Made by a program: the position numbers and the translations under genes. A stretch of DNA of 25,061 nucleotides, taken from the NCBI GenBank assembly GCA_020025055.1, contig JAHHST010000009.1:1-25061 (forward strand), written 5' to 3'. The stretch comes from Longicatena sp. GTDB lineage: Bacteria; Bacillota_I; Bacilli_A; Erysipelotrichales; Erysipelotrichaceae. The notes beneath the pieces are model-generated. The model was not told where the DNA came from. It was given only the letters and a program-made list of their open reading frames with translations, and did no database searches. Shown here in pieces: positions 15,153 to 23,355 of the stretch (positions within the stretch are counted from its first letter, which is position 1; the number at the start of each line of letters is the position of its first letter).

Positions 15153-15857
15153 ATGTTGGAATTAAAACATGTATCCTTTACAGTAGAAGGAAAGAATATA
15201 TTAAATGATATTACAATGAATATTGATGATAATCAATTCACGGTAATTACAGGACCAAATGGTGGAGGAAAATCTACGTTGGCTAAAATTATCATGGGAA
15301 TTGAGCAGCCAACAAGTGGTCAAATTCTGTTTGATGGTGTAGATATTACGAATATGAGTGTAGATGAACGAGCAAAATTAAAGATTGGATATGCATTTCA
15401 ACAACCACCAAGATTTAAGGGAATGAGTGTGCGTCGTTTATTAACACTTGCTCATGGAGAAGAATTAGATGAGGATGTTTGTTGTAGTTATCTAAGTGAT
15501 GTTGGTTTGTGTTCAAAGGATTACTTGGATCGTGAAGTAGATTCTTCATTATCTGGAGGAGAAGTAAAACGTATTGAAATTGCAACGATTTTAGCTAGAG
15601 ATGTAAAATTATCTATTTTTGATGAACCAGAAGCAGGAATTGATTTATGGAGTTTTGCAAAATTAGTAGAAACTTTTCAACATTTACAAAAAACATCAAA
15701 ACAATCCATTATTTTAATATCTCATCAAGAACGTATTATGCAACTTGCAGATGAAATAATTATTATTGAAAATGGAAAAATCAAACAAAAAGGTGCAAAA
15801 GATGATATTTTACCAACCTTAATGAGTGAATTTGAACCATGTAAATTTAAAAAGTAG
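15153..15857 (+). CDS. sufC: Fe-S cluster assembly ATPase SufC/SmsC
   Basis: A 234-residue soluble ABC-type ATPase that works with a SufB-type scaffold to build iron-sulfur clusters in the cytoplasm; it is not a transporter. Walker A is GPNGGGKST (34-42), the Q-loop is FQQPPRFKGM (82-91), the signature is LSGGEVKRIE (133-142), Walker B is SIFDEPEAGID with Glu158, and the H-loop is ISHQERI (His191). The QQPPRFKG and EPEAGIDL forms are those of SufC rather than importers. GAGGAG precedes the ATG. The gene directly precedes a single SufB-type gene, and no sufS, sufU or sufD is in the window, which matches the minimal two-gene SMS arrangement. Confidence 0.9.
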   Translation: MLELKHVSFTVEGKNILNDITMNIDDNQFTVITGPNGGGKSTLAKIIMGIEQPTSGQILFDGVDITNMSVDERAKLKIGYAFQQPPRFKGMSVRRLLTLAHGEELDEDVCCSYLSDVGLCSKDYLDREVDSSLSGGEVKRIEIATILARDVKLSIFDEPEAGIDLWSFAKLVETFQHLQKTSKQSIILISHQERIMQLADEIIIIENGKIKQKGAKDDILPTLMSEFEPCKFKK

Positions 15858-15866
15858 GTGAGTTTT

Positions 15867-16787
15867 ATGGAAAATATGGAGAAAGACTTATTACAAACAA
15901 TTGCAGATATTCGTGGATTTATGCCAGGAAGTGCATTTAGTTTACGAAAAAATGGGGAAGGTGTAGAACGTCATTCGACAGAACATGTTCGTATTGTAGC
16001 AAAGCTTGATAAACCTGGAATTGATATTTATGTAGATGATAATACGGTCGGAGAAAGTGTTCATATTCCAGTTATTTTAACAGATAGCGGAATCAAGGAT
16101 GTTGTGTATAATGATTTTTATATTGGGGCAAATGCGGATGTAGAAATCATTGCAGGATGTGGAATTCATAATGATGGATGTAATACATCACAACATGATG
16201 GGATACATACGTTTCATATAGGAAAAAATGCCAAAGTTCATTATGCAGAAAAACATTATGGTGAAGGAAATGGTACAGGAGGACGTATATTAAATCCTGT
16301 TACGATTATTCATATGGATGAAGGGTCTTATGCAAAATTGGATATGAGCCAAATTAAAGGTGTAGACTCTACAATAAGAAAAACAGAAGCAAATTTAGGA
16401 GCAAAAGCGAAATTGGTCATTAATGAAAAATTAATGACACATGGCAATCAAAAGGCACATAGTGATGTTACTGTAAATTTGAATGGAGAAGAAAGCGTTG
16501 TACAGATTGTTTCTCGTTCTGTAGGTAAAGATGATTCTATACAGGTATTTCATCCAATTGCAGTTGGAAATAATAAGTCACGTGCACATATTCAATGTGA
16601 TTCTATTATTATGGATCATGCAAAAATTAGTTCTATTCCTGAAATTGCGGCCAATCATGTAGATGCGGAAATTATTCATGAAGCAGCAATTGGGAAAATA
16701 AATTCTGATCAACTAGTAAAACTTCAAACGTTTGGATTAAGTGTTGAAGAAGCAGAAAAAGTAATTGTGGATGGATTCTTAAAATAG
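15867..16787 (+). CDS. sufB: Fe-S cluster scaffold SufB/SufD-family protein (SmsB)
   Basis: A 306-residue SufBD-family beta-helix scaffold, clearly shorter than SufB of the six-gene SUF system (about 465 residues) and typical of the minimal SmsB form. Family segments are DFYIGANADVEIIAGCGIHN, CNTSQHDGIHTFHIGKNAKV, NPVTIIHMDEGSYAKLDMSQI, SRSVGKDDSIQVFHP, and the C-terminal AAIGKINSDQLVKLQTFGLS typical of SufB/D. Cys98 and Cys105 are candidate cluster or persulfide ligands. An in-frame GTG abuts the smsC stop at 15858, but TAGGTGAG fits ATG 15867 with normal spacing, so I chose the latter. With smsC it should form the SmsC2B2 complex; the sulfur donor is not in the window. Confidence 0.9.
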   Translation: MENMEKDLLQTIADIRGFMPGSAFSLRKNGEGVERHSTEHVRIVAKLDKPGIDIYVDDNTVGESVHIPVILTDSGIKDVVYNDFYIGANADVEIIAGCGIHNDGCNTSQHDGIHTFHIGKNAKVHYAEKHYGEGNGTGGRILNPVTIIHMDEGSYAKLDMSQIKGVDSTIRKTEANLGAKAKLVINEKLMTHGNQKAHSDVTVNLNGEESVVQIVSRSVGKDDSIQVFHPIAVGNNKSRAHIQCDSIIMDHAKISSIPEIAANHVDAEIIHEAAIGKINSDQLVKLQTFGLSVEEAEKVIVDGFLK

Positions 16788-16867
16788 AATTCATCTTTTT
16801 ATTTTGTTTATAGTTTATAGTCGTTTTAGCACGGTGCATAGGTTTTTAGATTCAGTTGTTACCTCCT

Positions 16868-16896
16868 AAAAAAGTCGGTACATTTGATGTACCGAC
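16868..16896 (-). terminator. Intrinsic terminator of the oleate hydratase gene
   Basis: GTCGGTACA (16874-16882) and TGTACCGAC (16888-16896) form a perfect 9-bp stem with a 5-base loop; on the minus strand six T follow. The rest of 16788-16994 shows no gene; the minus strand has an AGGAGG at 16866-16861 with no start codon behind it. Confidence 0.85.
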
Positions 16897-16994
16897 CAAG
16901 TTCATTTGAATTTACTTTTACAAAATAAATCTGTTTTAAAAAATATTTTTATGCAGTAGATAGGAATCTATATTTAGACTATGTGGTCTTGTAG

Positions 16995-18764
16995 TTAAAT
17001 TAACTGATTCTCTACCATCATATCATAAATTGTTGTTCCTTTTAATTTTTTAATTGCCTGTTTAAGAGCAATTTTTTGAGGGAATGGAAGAGATAAATCG
17101 GTGATTTTTCTTCCATCCAACATGTGATGTGTTACTCGTAGTAAAATACGTAAATCATATTGAGACGCAAAGACTTCTGGAACTCCGCGATCCAAATTCA
17201 ATAAAGTATATACGGCTTCCATACCAGTTCGAACTGCAAATTCTGTAGTAAATACTGTATCATTTGGTGTTTCTACGTGTTCGCCAATGAATGCAAAGTT
17301 TTCTGCACCGTCTACTACGATTTTAGGACGATCTCCAGCGCGTCTTACCATAAAATATGAAGTAACATATGGCATCATACATGGTATTGTAACTGAATGG
17401 TGTTTGGCTAGTTCAGGAATTTCATCTACAGGTACACCGATATGGTAGAGCCATTCCATGCAAATTTCTTCGCCAGTACACTCTGCCATTGTTTTTTTTA
17501 CGTAATCTCCCTCTTTATCAGAAAAGAGTCCATAGACCCAAGCTACAATTTCATTTGGTTTTTGTACGGCAAAATGGGGTTGTCTACTTACTGTCCAACT
17601 CATCAACCATGAAGAATCCTTTGCGGTAATTGGACCACCTGTGACAATCTTTCCATTATAGGGATCTCGCCCTGTTAGTTTCGCAATATAATTAGGAATT
17701 TTATCATCAAAGCAAGTAATCGTTGCACTTTCCCAATTAGAACTAGCTGTATCTCCACAGAACTTTTCAGGATTACCAAAGTCATCACTCTGAGATGCAA
17801 TATTCTTCCATAAATCCCAAGCTGCTCCAAGACCGTCGGGAACAATAGCAGGGTGTGTTTGGTCGCCAAATCCACTTTGCTCAGTGTTAGAACCTAGAGT
17901 GATAAATACGAAATCCTGCGCTCTAATATCTAAATTTTTTGGTTCTCCATTTACATCACAAATTAGGCGTGTTACTTTCTTTTTATTGTCCTGTATATTA
18001 AATTCAACATTTTTTACGATAGTTTGGTATTGAAATTTAACGCCATGTTCCTCGAGGTATTTCTGTAAGGGTAGAATAAGGGATTCATATTGGTTATATG
18101 TTGTGAATTTTAGACATGAGATATCAGTAATATTATGTGCATGATGAATATATCTTGTTACATATCGACGCATTTCAATAGCACTGTGCCAATCTTCGAA
18201 AGCAAACATAGTGCGCCAAAATAGCCAGAAATTGGATTCAAAAAACTCTTTAGTGAAGACGTCAGTGATACGTTTATCATCCAATTCTTTTTCTGGTGTT
18301 AGGAATAGTTGTGCCAATTCCATAGCAGCTTTGTCGGTTAATCCAAATTTATGAAGAGTATGAGCATCCTGACCTTGCTTTTCTGTAACACGGAGAGGAG
18401 AACTACTTGGATCATCCATATTGAGATAATTAAATTCGTCTAAAACAGATTGCCCTGGGTTTTTAAGGGATGGTACTGACCGATAAAGATCCCAAAGACA
18501 TTCAAAATGGTCTTCCATTTCACGACCACCACGGATGATATATCCTAATTTTGGATCACGAATACCATCACAACCACCACCGGCTAGTGGAAGTTCTTCT
18601 AGAATTGTGATATTTGTTCCGGGCATTTGTCCATCTCGAACAAGGAAAGCGGCAGCAGACAATCCTGCAAGACCACCGCCTACAATATATGCATTTCGGT
18701 CTTCAATATTTTTTGGTTTACGCGGTTTTGAAAATGCAGCATAGTTTCCGTTAGTGTAATACAT
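16995..18764 (-). CDS. ohyA: Oleate hydratase (FAD-dependent fatty acid double-bond hydratase, MCRA family)
   Basis: A 589-residue FAD enzyme that adds water to the cis-9 double bond of oleate and similar free fatty acids, giving 10-hydroxy acids; in gut bacteria it serves detoxification. The N-terminal FAD motif is YIVGGGLAGLSAAAFLVRDG (residues 26-45). RGGREMEDHFECLWDLY carries Glu82, and MRRYVTRYIHH places a Tyr at 201; these match the catalytic Glu82 and Tyr201 reported for the Staphylococcus aureus enzyme. Other family segments are FWRTMFAFEDWHSA, TTYNQYESLILPLQKYL, LGSNTEQSGFG, and FAFIGEHVETPNDTVFTTEFAVRTGMEAVY. AGGAGG precedes the ATG. Length is full. A TetR-type regulator gene lies just upstream on the same strand, and a palindrome in the leader is a candidate operator. 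Confidence 0.95.
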   Translation of the reverse strand: MYYTNGNYAAFSKPRKPKNIEDRNAYIVGGGLAGLSAAAFLVRDGQMPGTNITILEELPLAGGGCDGIRDPKLGYIIRGGREMEDHFECLWDLYRSVPSLKNPGQSVLDEFNYLNMDDPSSSPLRVTEKQGQDAHTLHKFGLTDKAAMELAQLFLTPEKELDDKRITDVFTKEFFESNFWLFWRTMFAFEDWHSAIEMRRYVTRYIHHAHNITDISCLKFTTYNQYESLILPLQKYLEEHGVKFQYQTIVKNVEFNIQDNKKKVTRLICDVNGEPKNLDIRAQDFVFITLGSNTEQSGFGDQTHPAIVPDGLGAAWDLWKNIASQSDDFGNPEKFCGDTASSNWESATITCFDDKIPNYIAKLTGRDPYNGKIVTGGPITAKDSSWLMSWTVSRQPHFAVQKPNEIVAWVYGLFSDKEGDYVKKTMAECTGEEICMEWLYHIGVPVDEIPELAKHHSVTIPCMMPYVTSYFMVRRAGDRPKIVVDGAENFAFIGEHVETPNDTVFTTEFAVRTGMEAVYTLLNLDRGVPEVFASQYDLRILLRVTHHMLDGRKITDLSLPFPQKIALKQAIKKLKGTTIYDMMVENQLI

Positions 18765-18800
18765 AATATTCCTCCTTCTTGATTTATATATTATAAATTG

Positions 18801-18815
18801 GAAGCAACTTGCTTC
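18801..18815. promoter_or_regulatory. Candidate operator palindrome in the oleate hydratase leader
   Basis: GAAGCAACTTGCTTC is a perfect 7-bp inverted repeat around one base, between the likely promoter (TACAAT, minus strand, 18831-18826, with a poor -35) and the RBS. Its position fits a repressor site, perhaps for the adjacent TetR-type protein. Confidence 0.45.
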
Positions 18816-18854
18816 TTCTATTATTATTGTACACTTTTAAAGGAAATTTATAAC

Positions 18855-18909
18855 TTTACAAAATAGGCAGAATGTCAAAAGAATCTTGACATTCTGCCTA
18901 TTTTGTAAA
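18855..18909. terminator. Long perfect hairpin between regulator and oleate hydratase genes
   Basis: A 24-bp perfect stem (18855-18878 with 18886-18909) and a 7-base loop, starting 3 bases past the regulator's stop codon. The lower stem is A/T-rich, so it can terminate the regulator transcript (minus strand) despite a short external T-run, and separates the two genes. Confidence 0.75.
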
Positions 18910-18911
18910 AA

Positions 18912-19475
18912 CTATTTTTTATTCGTTTTTTGAAATTTTAGAAGTGCTTTTTTAAAATCGCCTTCAATGAGAAAATTTACATTTTGTGCGATTTTTTCTG
19001 GTGCTTCTTTCATATCATTACGTATCCAGTCTAATGATACAGCATTAATTGCAAGTGTATAGAAATTAGCAACAAAAGCACATTGTTCTTGAGAAACCAA
19101 TAATCCTTGTGATTCTGTATTTACTACTTTGATGATATATTGGTACAATACTCGGTACATAAAGCATTCGATATATTCTCGTTGTATGGAACGATATGTA
19201 TTCATTACTAGTGGCTTGTTTTTTTGAGCCCATCTCATAAGACGTATATATCCAGTCTGCCAACTGTCAATATCAGAGTATTCATTTAATGCTTTTTCTG
19301 TTTCCTGTATAAAATGCCATTCAAGCAAATCATATATATCATCAAAATAGTAATAAAATGATTGTCTGGATACACCACATTGATTGACAATGTCTGTAAT
19401 TGTAATAGTATTAAGAGATTTTGTATTCAACATCTTAATTAAGGTATCTGCGAATACTTGCTTCATATTTGTCAC
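18912..19475 (-). CDS. TetR/AcrR-family transcriptional regulator
   Basis: A 187-residue regulator with an N-terminal TetR helix-turn-helix (about residues 22-46: TITDIVNQCGVSRQSFYYYFDDIYDLL) and an all-helical ligand domain with a DhaS-like look. The open frame reaches ATG 19511, but that codon has no ribosome binding site, whereas AAAGGAG (19490-19484) sits 8 bases before GTG 19475, so GTG is the likely start. The promoter and an inverted repeat lie upstream. Position directly before the oleate hydratase gene suggests it controls that gene, probably with a fatty acid as ligand; this is inference from context. Confidence 0.85.
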   Translation of the reverse strand: MTNMKQVFADTLIKMLNTKSLNTITITDIVNQCGVSRQSFYYYFDDIYDLLEWHFIQETEKALNEYSDIDSWQTGYIRLMRWAQKNKPLVMNTYRSIQREYIECFMYRVLYQYIIKVVNTESQGLLVSQEQCAFVANFYTLAINAVSLDWIRNDMKEAPEKIAQNVNFLIEGDFKKALLKFQKTNKK

Positions 19476-19518
19476 TGTGGTTTCTCCTTTCTTATGAAAT
19501 GCATTTGGCATAATGTAA

Positions 19519-19562
19519 CTATAATTTAATTATAATTATAGCAATTCGTTGTACAAATGCAA
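19519..19562 (-). promoter_or_regulatory. Promoter and overlapping inverted repeat of the TetR-type gene
   Basis: TTGCAT (19562-19557), a 16-base spacer and TATAAT (19540-19535) on the minus strand. The inverted repeat CTATAATT/AATTATAG (19519-19526 with 19534-19541) covers the -10, which suits autorepression, although A/T-rich repeats arise easily by chance. Confidence 0.6.
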
Positions 19563-19644
19563 TATAATCTATATTTCCTGTATTTTGATTGTATGTTCAT
19601 TTTATAGGAAGAGTTTATAAAATATGAGTGTTTTGGATAAAGAA

Positions 19645-19687
19645 AATACCGAAAAGACCTGTAAAATATTCTTTTCGGCATTTTTTG
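19645..19687. terminator. Terminator hairpin downstream of the flavodiiron gene
   Basis: CCGAAAAG (19649-19656) pairs with CTTTTCGG (19671-19678); a T-run follows on the plus strand and a weaker one on the minus strand. The nearest gene it can serve is the minus-strand flavodiiron gene. The rest of 19476-19767 shows no convincing gene. Confidence 0.6.
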
Positions 19688-19767
19688 TCTTGTTGTAATG
19701 TTTTTGGTACTAATTACAGTAAATAGTTCTTAGTACTTTTAATTATACGAAATGCGATGTTTTATGT

Positions 19768-20967
19768 TTACATATTTTTGATTTCGTTAGCAAATTCTTT
19801 TCCTAATTCAATGAAGGAATCTAAATCTTGCTTATTTGGTGTATAGTTTTGAGAAATTCCATTTTCATTTAGTAGTGTGAAACCAGCTTTTGATAAACGT
19901 TCGTTGATTTGTTTTGTGACAACATTTGCCCAACCATAAGATCCAAAACCAAGGGCTTTTTTGTTTTTGATTTTACAACTTGCAACTTTTTCTAGGAAAT
20001 ATGCAATACTTGGAGCAATGGCATTATTATAATTTCCACTACCAACTAGAATAGCTTTTGCATCTAATAGTTCTTTCATTAAGATAGAACTTGATGTAAC
20101 AGAAGCTTTATATACTTTTACATCAATATCATTCATTCCAAGTCCTTCTGCAAGTGCTTCTGCCATCATTTGAGTATGGTTCCAAATACTTTCATAAACA
20201 ATGACAACTTTATTTTTTGATTTAAATGTTGCAAATTCAGTATAAGCATTTAATAATTCAGGAATGTAACTTCTCCAAATAATACCATGTGCAGGTGCAA
20301 TCATATCGATTGTTAAATTCATAGCCATAATTTGTTTTAATTTATTCGCAACTTGTAATCCATAAGGCATAACGATATTTGCATAATAATCTTTTGCTTT
20401 TTCTAGACATGTTGTAAGTTCATGCTGATCATCAAACATTTTGTAACTTGCAATGTGCTGTCCAAAGGCATCATTAGAGAATACGATGTTTGTTTGATCC
20501 ATGTATGTTAACATGTTGTCTGGCCAATGTATCATAGGCATTTCTACAAAGGTTAATGTGTAATCACCAGTTTGTAGCGTATCACCTGTTTTTACTTTAA
20601 TATAAGGGTATTCTTTAAAATATTGCTTAATCATGTTTGTAACACCAGCGTTTGATGTATATGGTTGAGCATTTGGGTATGCATTCATAAATTTAACGAA
20701 ACCACCTGAATGATCAGGTTCAGCATGTTGAACAATCACATTATCAATTGGTTGATTACCAATCACAGAGTGGATACGTTCCATCATAATATCAAAGAAT
20801 TCTTCTTCAACTGTGTCAATTAATGTGATTTGCTTATCTACAATTAGATATGCATTATAAGATGTACCTTCTTGTATAGGAAATAAATCTCCATGAAAAT
20901 CACGACAATTAAAATCATGTACGCCTACCCAATATACATGATCTTTTAGTTTTATAGCTTGTTTCAT
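19768..20967 (-). CDS. Flavodiiron protein (FprA-like O2/NO reductase)
   Basis: A 399-residue cytoplasmic flavodiiron protein that reduces O2 to water or NO to N2O, protecting anaerobes. The beta-lactamase-like domain (1-250) has the di-iron ligands His81, Glu83, Asp85, His86 (HAEPDHSGG), His147 (MIHWPD), Asp166 (SNDAFGQH) and a later His (APAHGIIW). The flavodoxin-like FMN domain follows from about residue 254 (KVVIVYESIWNHTQMMAEAL; VGSGNYNNAIAPSIAYFL; LGFGSYGWAN). There is no C-terminal rubredoxin, so an external donor is needed. The frame could open at a GTG three codons earlier, but GAGGTGA fits ATG 20967. It stands alone, with an A/T-rich upstream region. Confidence 0.93.
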   Translation of the reverse strand: MKQAIKLKDHVYWVGVHDFNCRDFHGDLFPIQEGTSYNAYLIVDKQITLIDTVEEEFFDIMMERIHSVIGNQPIDNVIVQHAEPDHSGGFVKFMNAYPNAQPYTSNAGVTNMIKQYFKEYPYIKVKTGDTLQTGDYTLTFVEMPMIHWPDNMLTYMDQTNIVFSNDAFGQHIASYKMFDDQHELTTCLEKAKDYYANIVMPYGLQVANKLKQIMAMNLTIDMIAPAHGIIWRSYIPELLNAYTEFATFKSKNKVVIVYESIWNHTQMMAEALAEGLGMNDIDVKVYKASVTSSSILMKELLDAKAILVGSGNYNNAIAPSIAYFLEKVASCKIKNKKALGFGSYGWANVVTKQINERLSKAGFTLLNENGISQNYTPNKQDLDSFIELGKEFANEIKNM

Positions 20968-21128
20968 ATAAGTCACCTCATCATAAATTTATCAATTCTA
21001 TTTTATTTCATATTTATAAAAATAAAAAGAGAATTGCCTAAAAAAACATATATTTTTTAGTATTTGTGAAAAAAATAATAAGAAATTAAAAAAATGAAAA
21101 GATTATACAAAAAATTAGATTGGATTCT

Positions 21129-21157
21129 TTGCTAATTGTATAAATTAGGGGTATAAT
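21129..21157 (+). promoter_or_regulatory. Sigma-A promoter of nagA
   Basis: TTGCTA (21129-21134), a 17-base spacer and TATAAT (21152-21157). A perfect 10-base palindrome, CTCTATAGAG (21159-21168), lies at the expected start point and could be part of an operator. AAGGAGG precedes the ATG. Confidence 0.75.
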
Positions 21158-21190
21158 ACTCTATAGAGATTCATTAAGGAGGAAAACAAG

Positions 21191-22330
21191 ATGATTATTC
21201 AAAGTAAACGCGTATGGGTTTTAGGACAATTCATTGAAGCTCAAATTGAAATGGCTGAAGGAAAAATCCAAAACATTTTTCCATACGGTACAAAAGAAGT
21301 AGATAAAGATTATGGAGACAAACGTATTGTTCCAGGATTCATTGATGTACATACACATGGTGCATATGGATTTGATACAAACGATGCAGAACCAGAAGGA
21401 TTACGTAATTGGATGAAACACATTCCAGAAGAAGGTGTTACTGGTATTTGCCCAACTACAATTACTCAAACTGAAGAAGTTTTAACAAAAGCTGTTGCTA
21501 ATGTTGCAAAAGTAGTTGAAGAAGGTTATGAAGGTGCTGAGATCTTAGGTATTCACTTTGAAGGACCTTATTTAGATATGGTATACAAAGGAGCACAACC
21601 AGAACAATGTATCGTTAAACCAGATGTCGAACAATTTAAACGTTATCAAAAAGCTGCTAATGGTTTAATCAAAATCATTACAATGGCTACTGAACAAGAT
21701 GATGATTTCAAATTAACAAGATATTGCCGTGAACACGATGTACGTGTAAGCATGGGACACTCAGCTGCAACATTTGAAGAAGCTGCTTTAGGTATTGCAA
21801 ATGGTGCTACTTCAATGACTCATATTTTCAATGGTATGACTGCATTCCATCATCGTAAACCAGGATTAGTTGGAGCTGCAATGCGTTTCCGTGATACTTT
21901 TGGTGAAGTTATTTGTGATGGTAACCACTCTACTCCAGCTGCTTTAAATGACTTATTTATGGCAAAAGGAAAAGATTATATGATTATGGTTACTGATGCA
22001 TTGATGGTAAAAGGTTTACCAGTAGGTACAAAAGTATTATTTGGTGGAAATGAAATCGAATTGTATCCTGATGGAAGTGCTCACTTAACATCTACAAAAG
22101 GATTAGCTGGATCTACATTAAAAGTAAATGAAGGATTAAAAGTTTTAGTTGAAAAAGCAGAAATTCCATTTGCTTATGCAATCAATTCATGTACAATTAA
22201 CCCTGCAAGATACTTAGGTGTTGATGATCGTAAAGGTAAATTAGTTGCTGGATATGATGCTGATATCGTTGTATTAAATGATGATTACTCAGTTGAAATG
22301 ACTTACTTAAAAGGTGTAGAAGCATTTTAA
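21191..22330 (+). CDS. nagA: N-acetylglucosamine-6-phosphate deacetylase
   Basis: A 379-residue amidohydrolase that removes acetate from GlcNAc-6-phosphate, yielding glucosamine-6-phosphate for NagB. Metal and catalytic motifs are PGFIDVHTHGAYGFDT (His54, His56), GIHFEGPYLD (Glu124), VSMGHSAAT (His190), THIFNGMTAFHHR (His211) and the catalytic Asp269 (MVTDALM). The C-terminal strand (KGKLVAGYDADIVVLNDDY) is typical. Full length, with a consensus promoter. Codons such as CAC, TAC, ATC and GTT are more frequent than in neighbouring genes, which suggests high expression. It ends at its own terminator but shares direction and pathway with nagB about 2 kb downstream. Confidence 0.96.
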   Translation: MIIQSKRVWVLGQFIEAQIEMAEGKIQNIFPYGTKEVDKDYGDKRIVPGFIDVHTHGAYGFDTNDAEPEGLRNWMKHIPEEGVTGICPTTITQTEEVLTKAVANVAKVVEEGYEGAEILGIHFEGPYLDMVYKGAQPEQCIVKPDVEQFKRYQKAANGLIKIITMATEQDDDFKLTRYCREHDVRVSMGHSAATFEEAALGIANGATSMTHIFNGMTAFHHRKPGLVGAAMRFRDTFGEVICDGNHSTPAALNDLFMAKGKDYMIMVTDALMVKGLPVGTKVLFGGNEIELYPDGSAHLTSTKGLAGSTLKVNEGLKVLVEKAEIPFAYAINSCTINPARYLGVDDRKGKLVAGYDADIVVLNDDYSVEMTYLKGVEAF

Positions 22331-22345
22331 TTATAGTTAAATAAT

Positions 22346-22397
22346 AAGACTATGATGAGCATATATTGACTATATGTTTTGTCATAGTCTTTTTTTA
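22346..22397 (+). terminator. Intrinsic terminator of nagA
   Basis: AAGACTATGA pairs with TCATAGTCTT, an inner CATATA/TATATG pair extends the structure, and seven T follow. Confidence 0.85.
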
Positions 22398-22522
22398 TAA
22401 ATGTAATAATTTTGCACTTTGCTTGAATTAGATATTAGAGCTTTTTTAAGGGGATATTAGTCTTTTATAAGGTTCCTTATATATGATATAATAAATTTAG
22501 TTTATAGAAAGGTAGTGAGTAA

Positions 22523-23302
22523 ATGATAAAAGCAATGTTTTTTGATGTAGATGGAACTTTGTATACACATCGTATTCATGATTTTCCTAAATCTACAAAA
22601 GATACATTATATAAATTAAAAGAAAATGGCTATAAAGTGGGTATTGCAACAAGTCGTTGTCGTTATGAGGTTTCATCATTACCAAAATTTTTTAGAGAAT
22701 TTCCATTTGATGCACAAATTTTTGATGGTGGTGCACTTGTTATGAATCAAGATGAAATATTAGAAGAAAGTCCAATGAATCAAGATGATTTATTAAAATT
22801 AATTCAATATACAAAAGAAAATAATATTCCATTAAGGTATTCAACATTTGATGATGATTATATTGCACATTGTGCAACACCTAATGTATTAGATCAATTT
22901 TTTAAATTGTATTTGAATATGCCCAATGTAAAACCATATGAAAATGAAAAGGTATATAATGTAATTGTGTATACGAATAAAGTAGAACAATTAGATGAAA
23001 TTAAAGATTTATTAAATGATAGTTCAATTATTGCACATACACCGTATGCATTAGAAATTACAGCCAAAGGGATTGAAAAAAGTAAAGGAATTGAACATTT
23101 GTGTAACAAATGGAATATGTCATTAAATGAAATTGCATGTTTTGGAGATGGAGCAAATGATGCTCAAATGTTAAAAAATGCCGGATTAGGGGTTGCAATG
23201 GGGAATGCATTTGAAACTGCAAAAGCATCAGCTGATATGGTTTGTGGAACTGTAGATGAAGATGGTATTTATCATTTTTGTAAAGAACAAAAATTTATTT
23301 AG
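22523..23302 (+). CDS. Cof-type HAD-superfamily phosphatase
   Basis: A 259-residue HAD hydrolase of the Cof/YidA subclass, probably acting on a phosphosugar or similar metabolite. Motif I is FFDVDGTLY (nucleophile Asp8, Asp10), motif II is IATSR (Thr43/Ser44), motif III Lys188 lies in KGIEKSKGIEHL, and motif IV is FGDGANDAQML (Asp209, Asp213). The large cap between residues 80 and 185 is type IIB. A TATAAT (22487-22492) with a weak -35 lies upstream. It sits between nagA and nagB, 54 bases before the epimerase-like gene; a role in amino-sugar phosphate handling is an inference from this position. Confidence 0.92.
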   Translation: MIKAMFFDVDGTLYTHRIHDFPKSTKDTLYKLKENGYKVGIATSRCRYEVSSLPKFFREFPFDAQIFDGGALVMNQDEILEESPMNQDDLLKLIQYTKENNIPLRYSTFDDDYIAHCATPNVLDQFFKLYLNMPNVKPYENEKVYNVIVYTNKVEQLDEIKDLLNDSSIIAHTPYALEITAKGIEKSKGIEHLCNKWNMSLNEIACFGDGANDAQMLKNAGLGVAMGNAFETAKASADMVCGTVDEDGIYHFCKEQKFI

Positions 23303-23355
23303 TGATGATTTAAATAAATATGATCTATAGAAAGATAAAAAAGGAGATTATAACA

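Noticed and set aside
15153..16787. An ABC transporter, from the ATPase motifs
   Set aside because: There is no membrane protein next to it; the partner is a soluble SufB-type scaffold.
19624..19698. 24-codon open frame (MSVLDKENTEKTC...) with AGGAAG upstream
   Set aside because: The spacing from AGGAAG to the ATG is about 12 bases, and most of the frame is the terminator hairpin itself, so it is more likely chance than a peptide gene.
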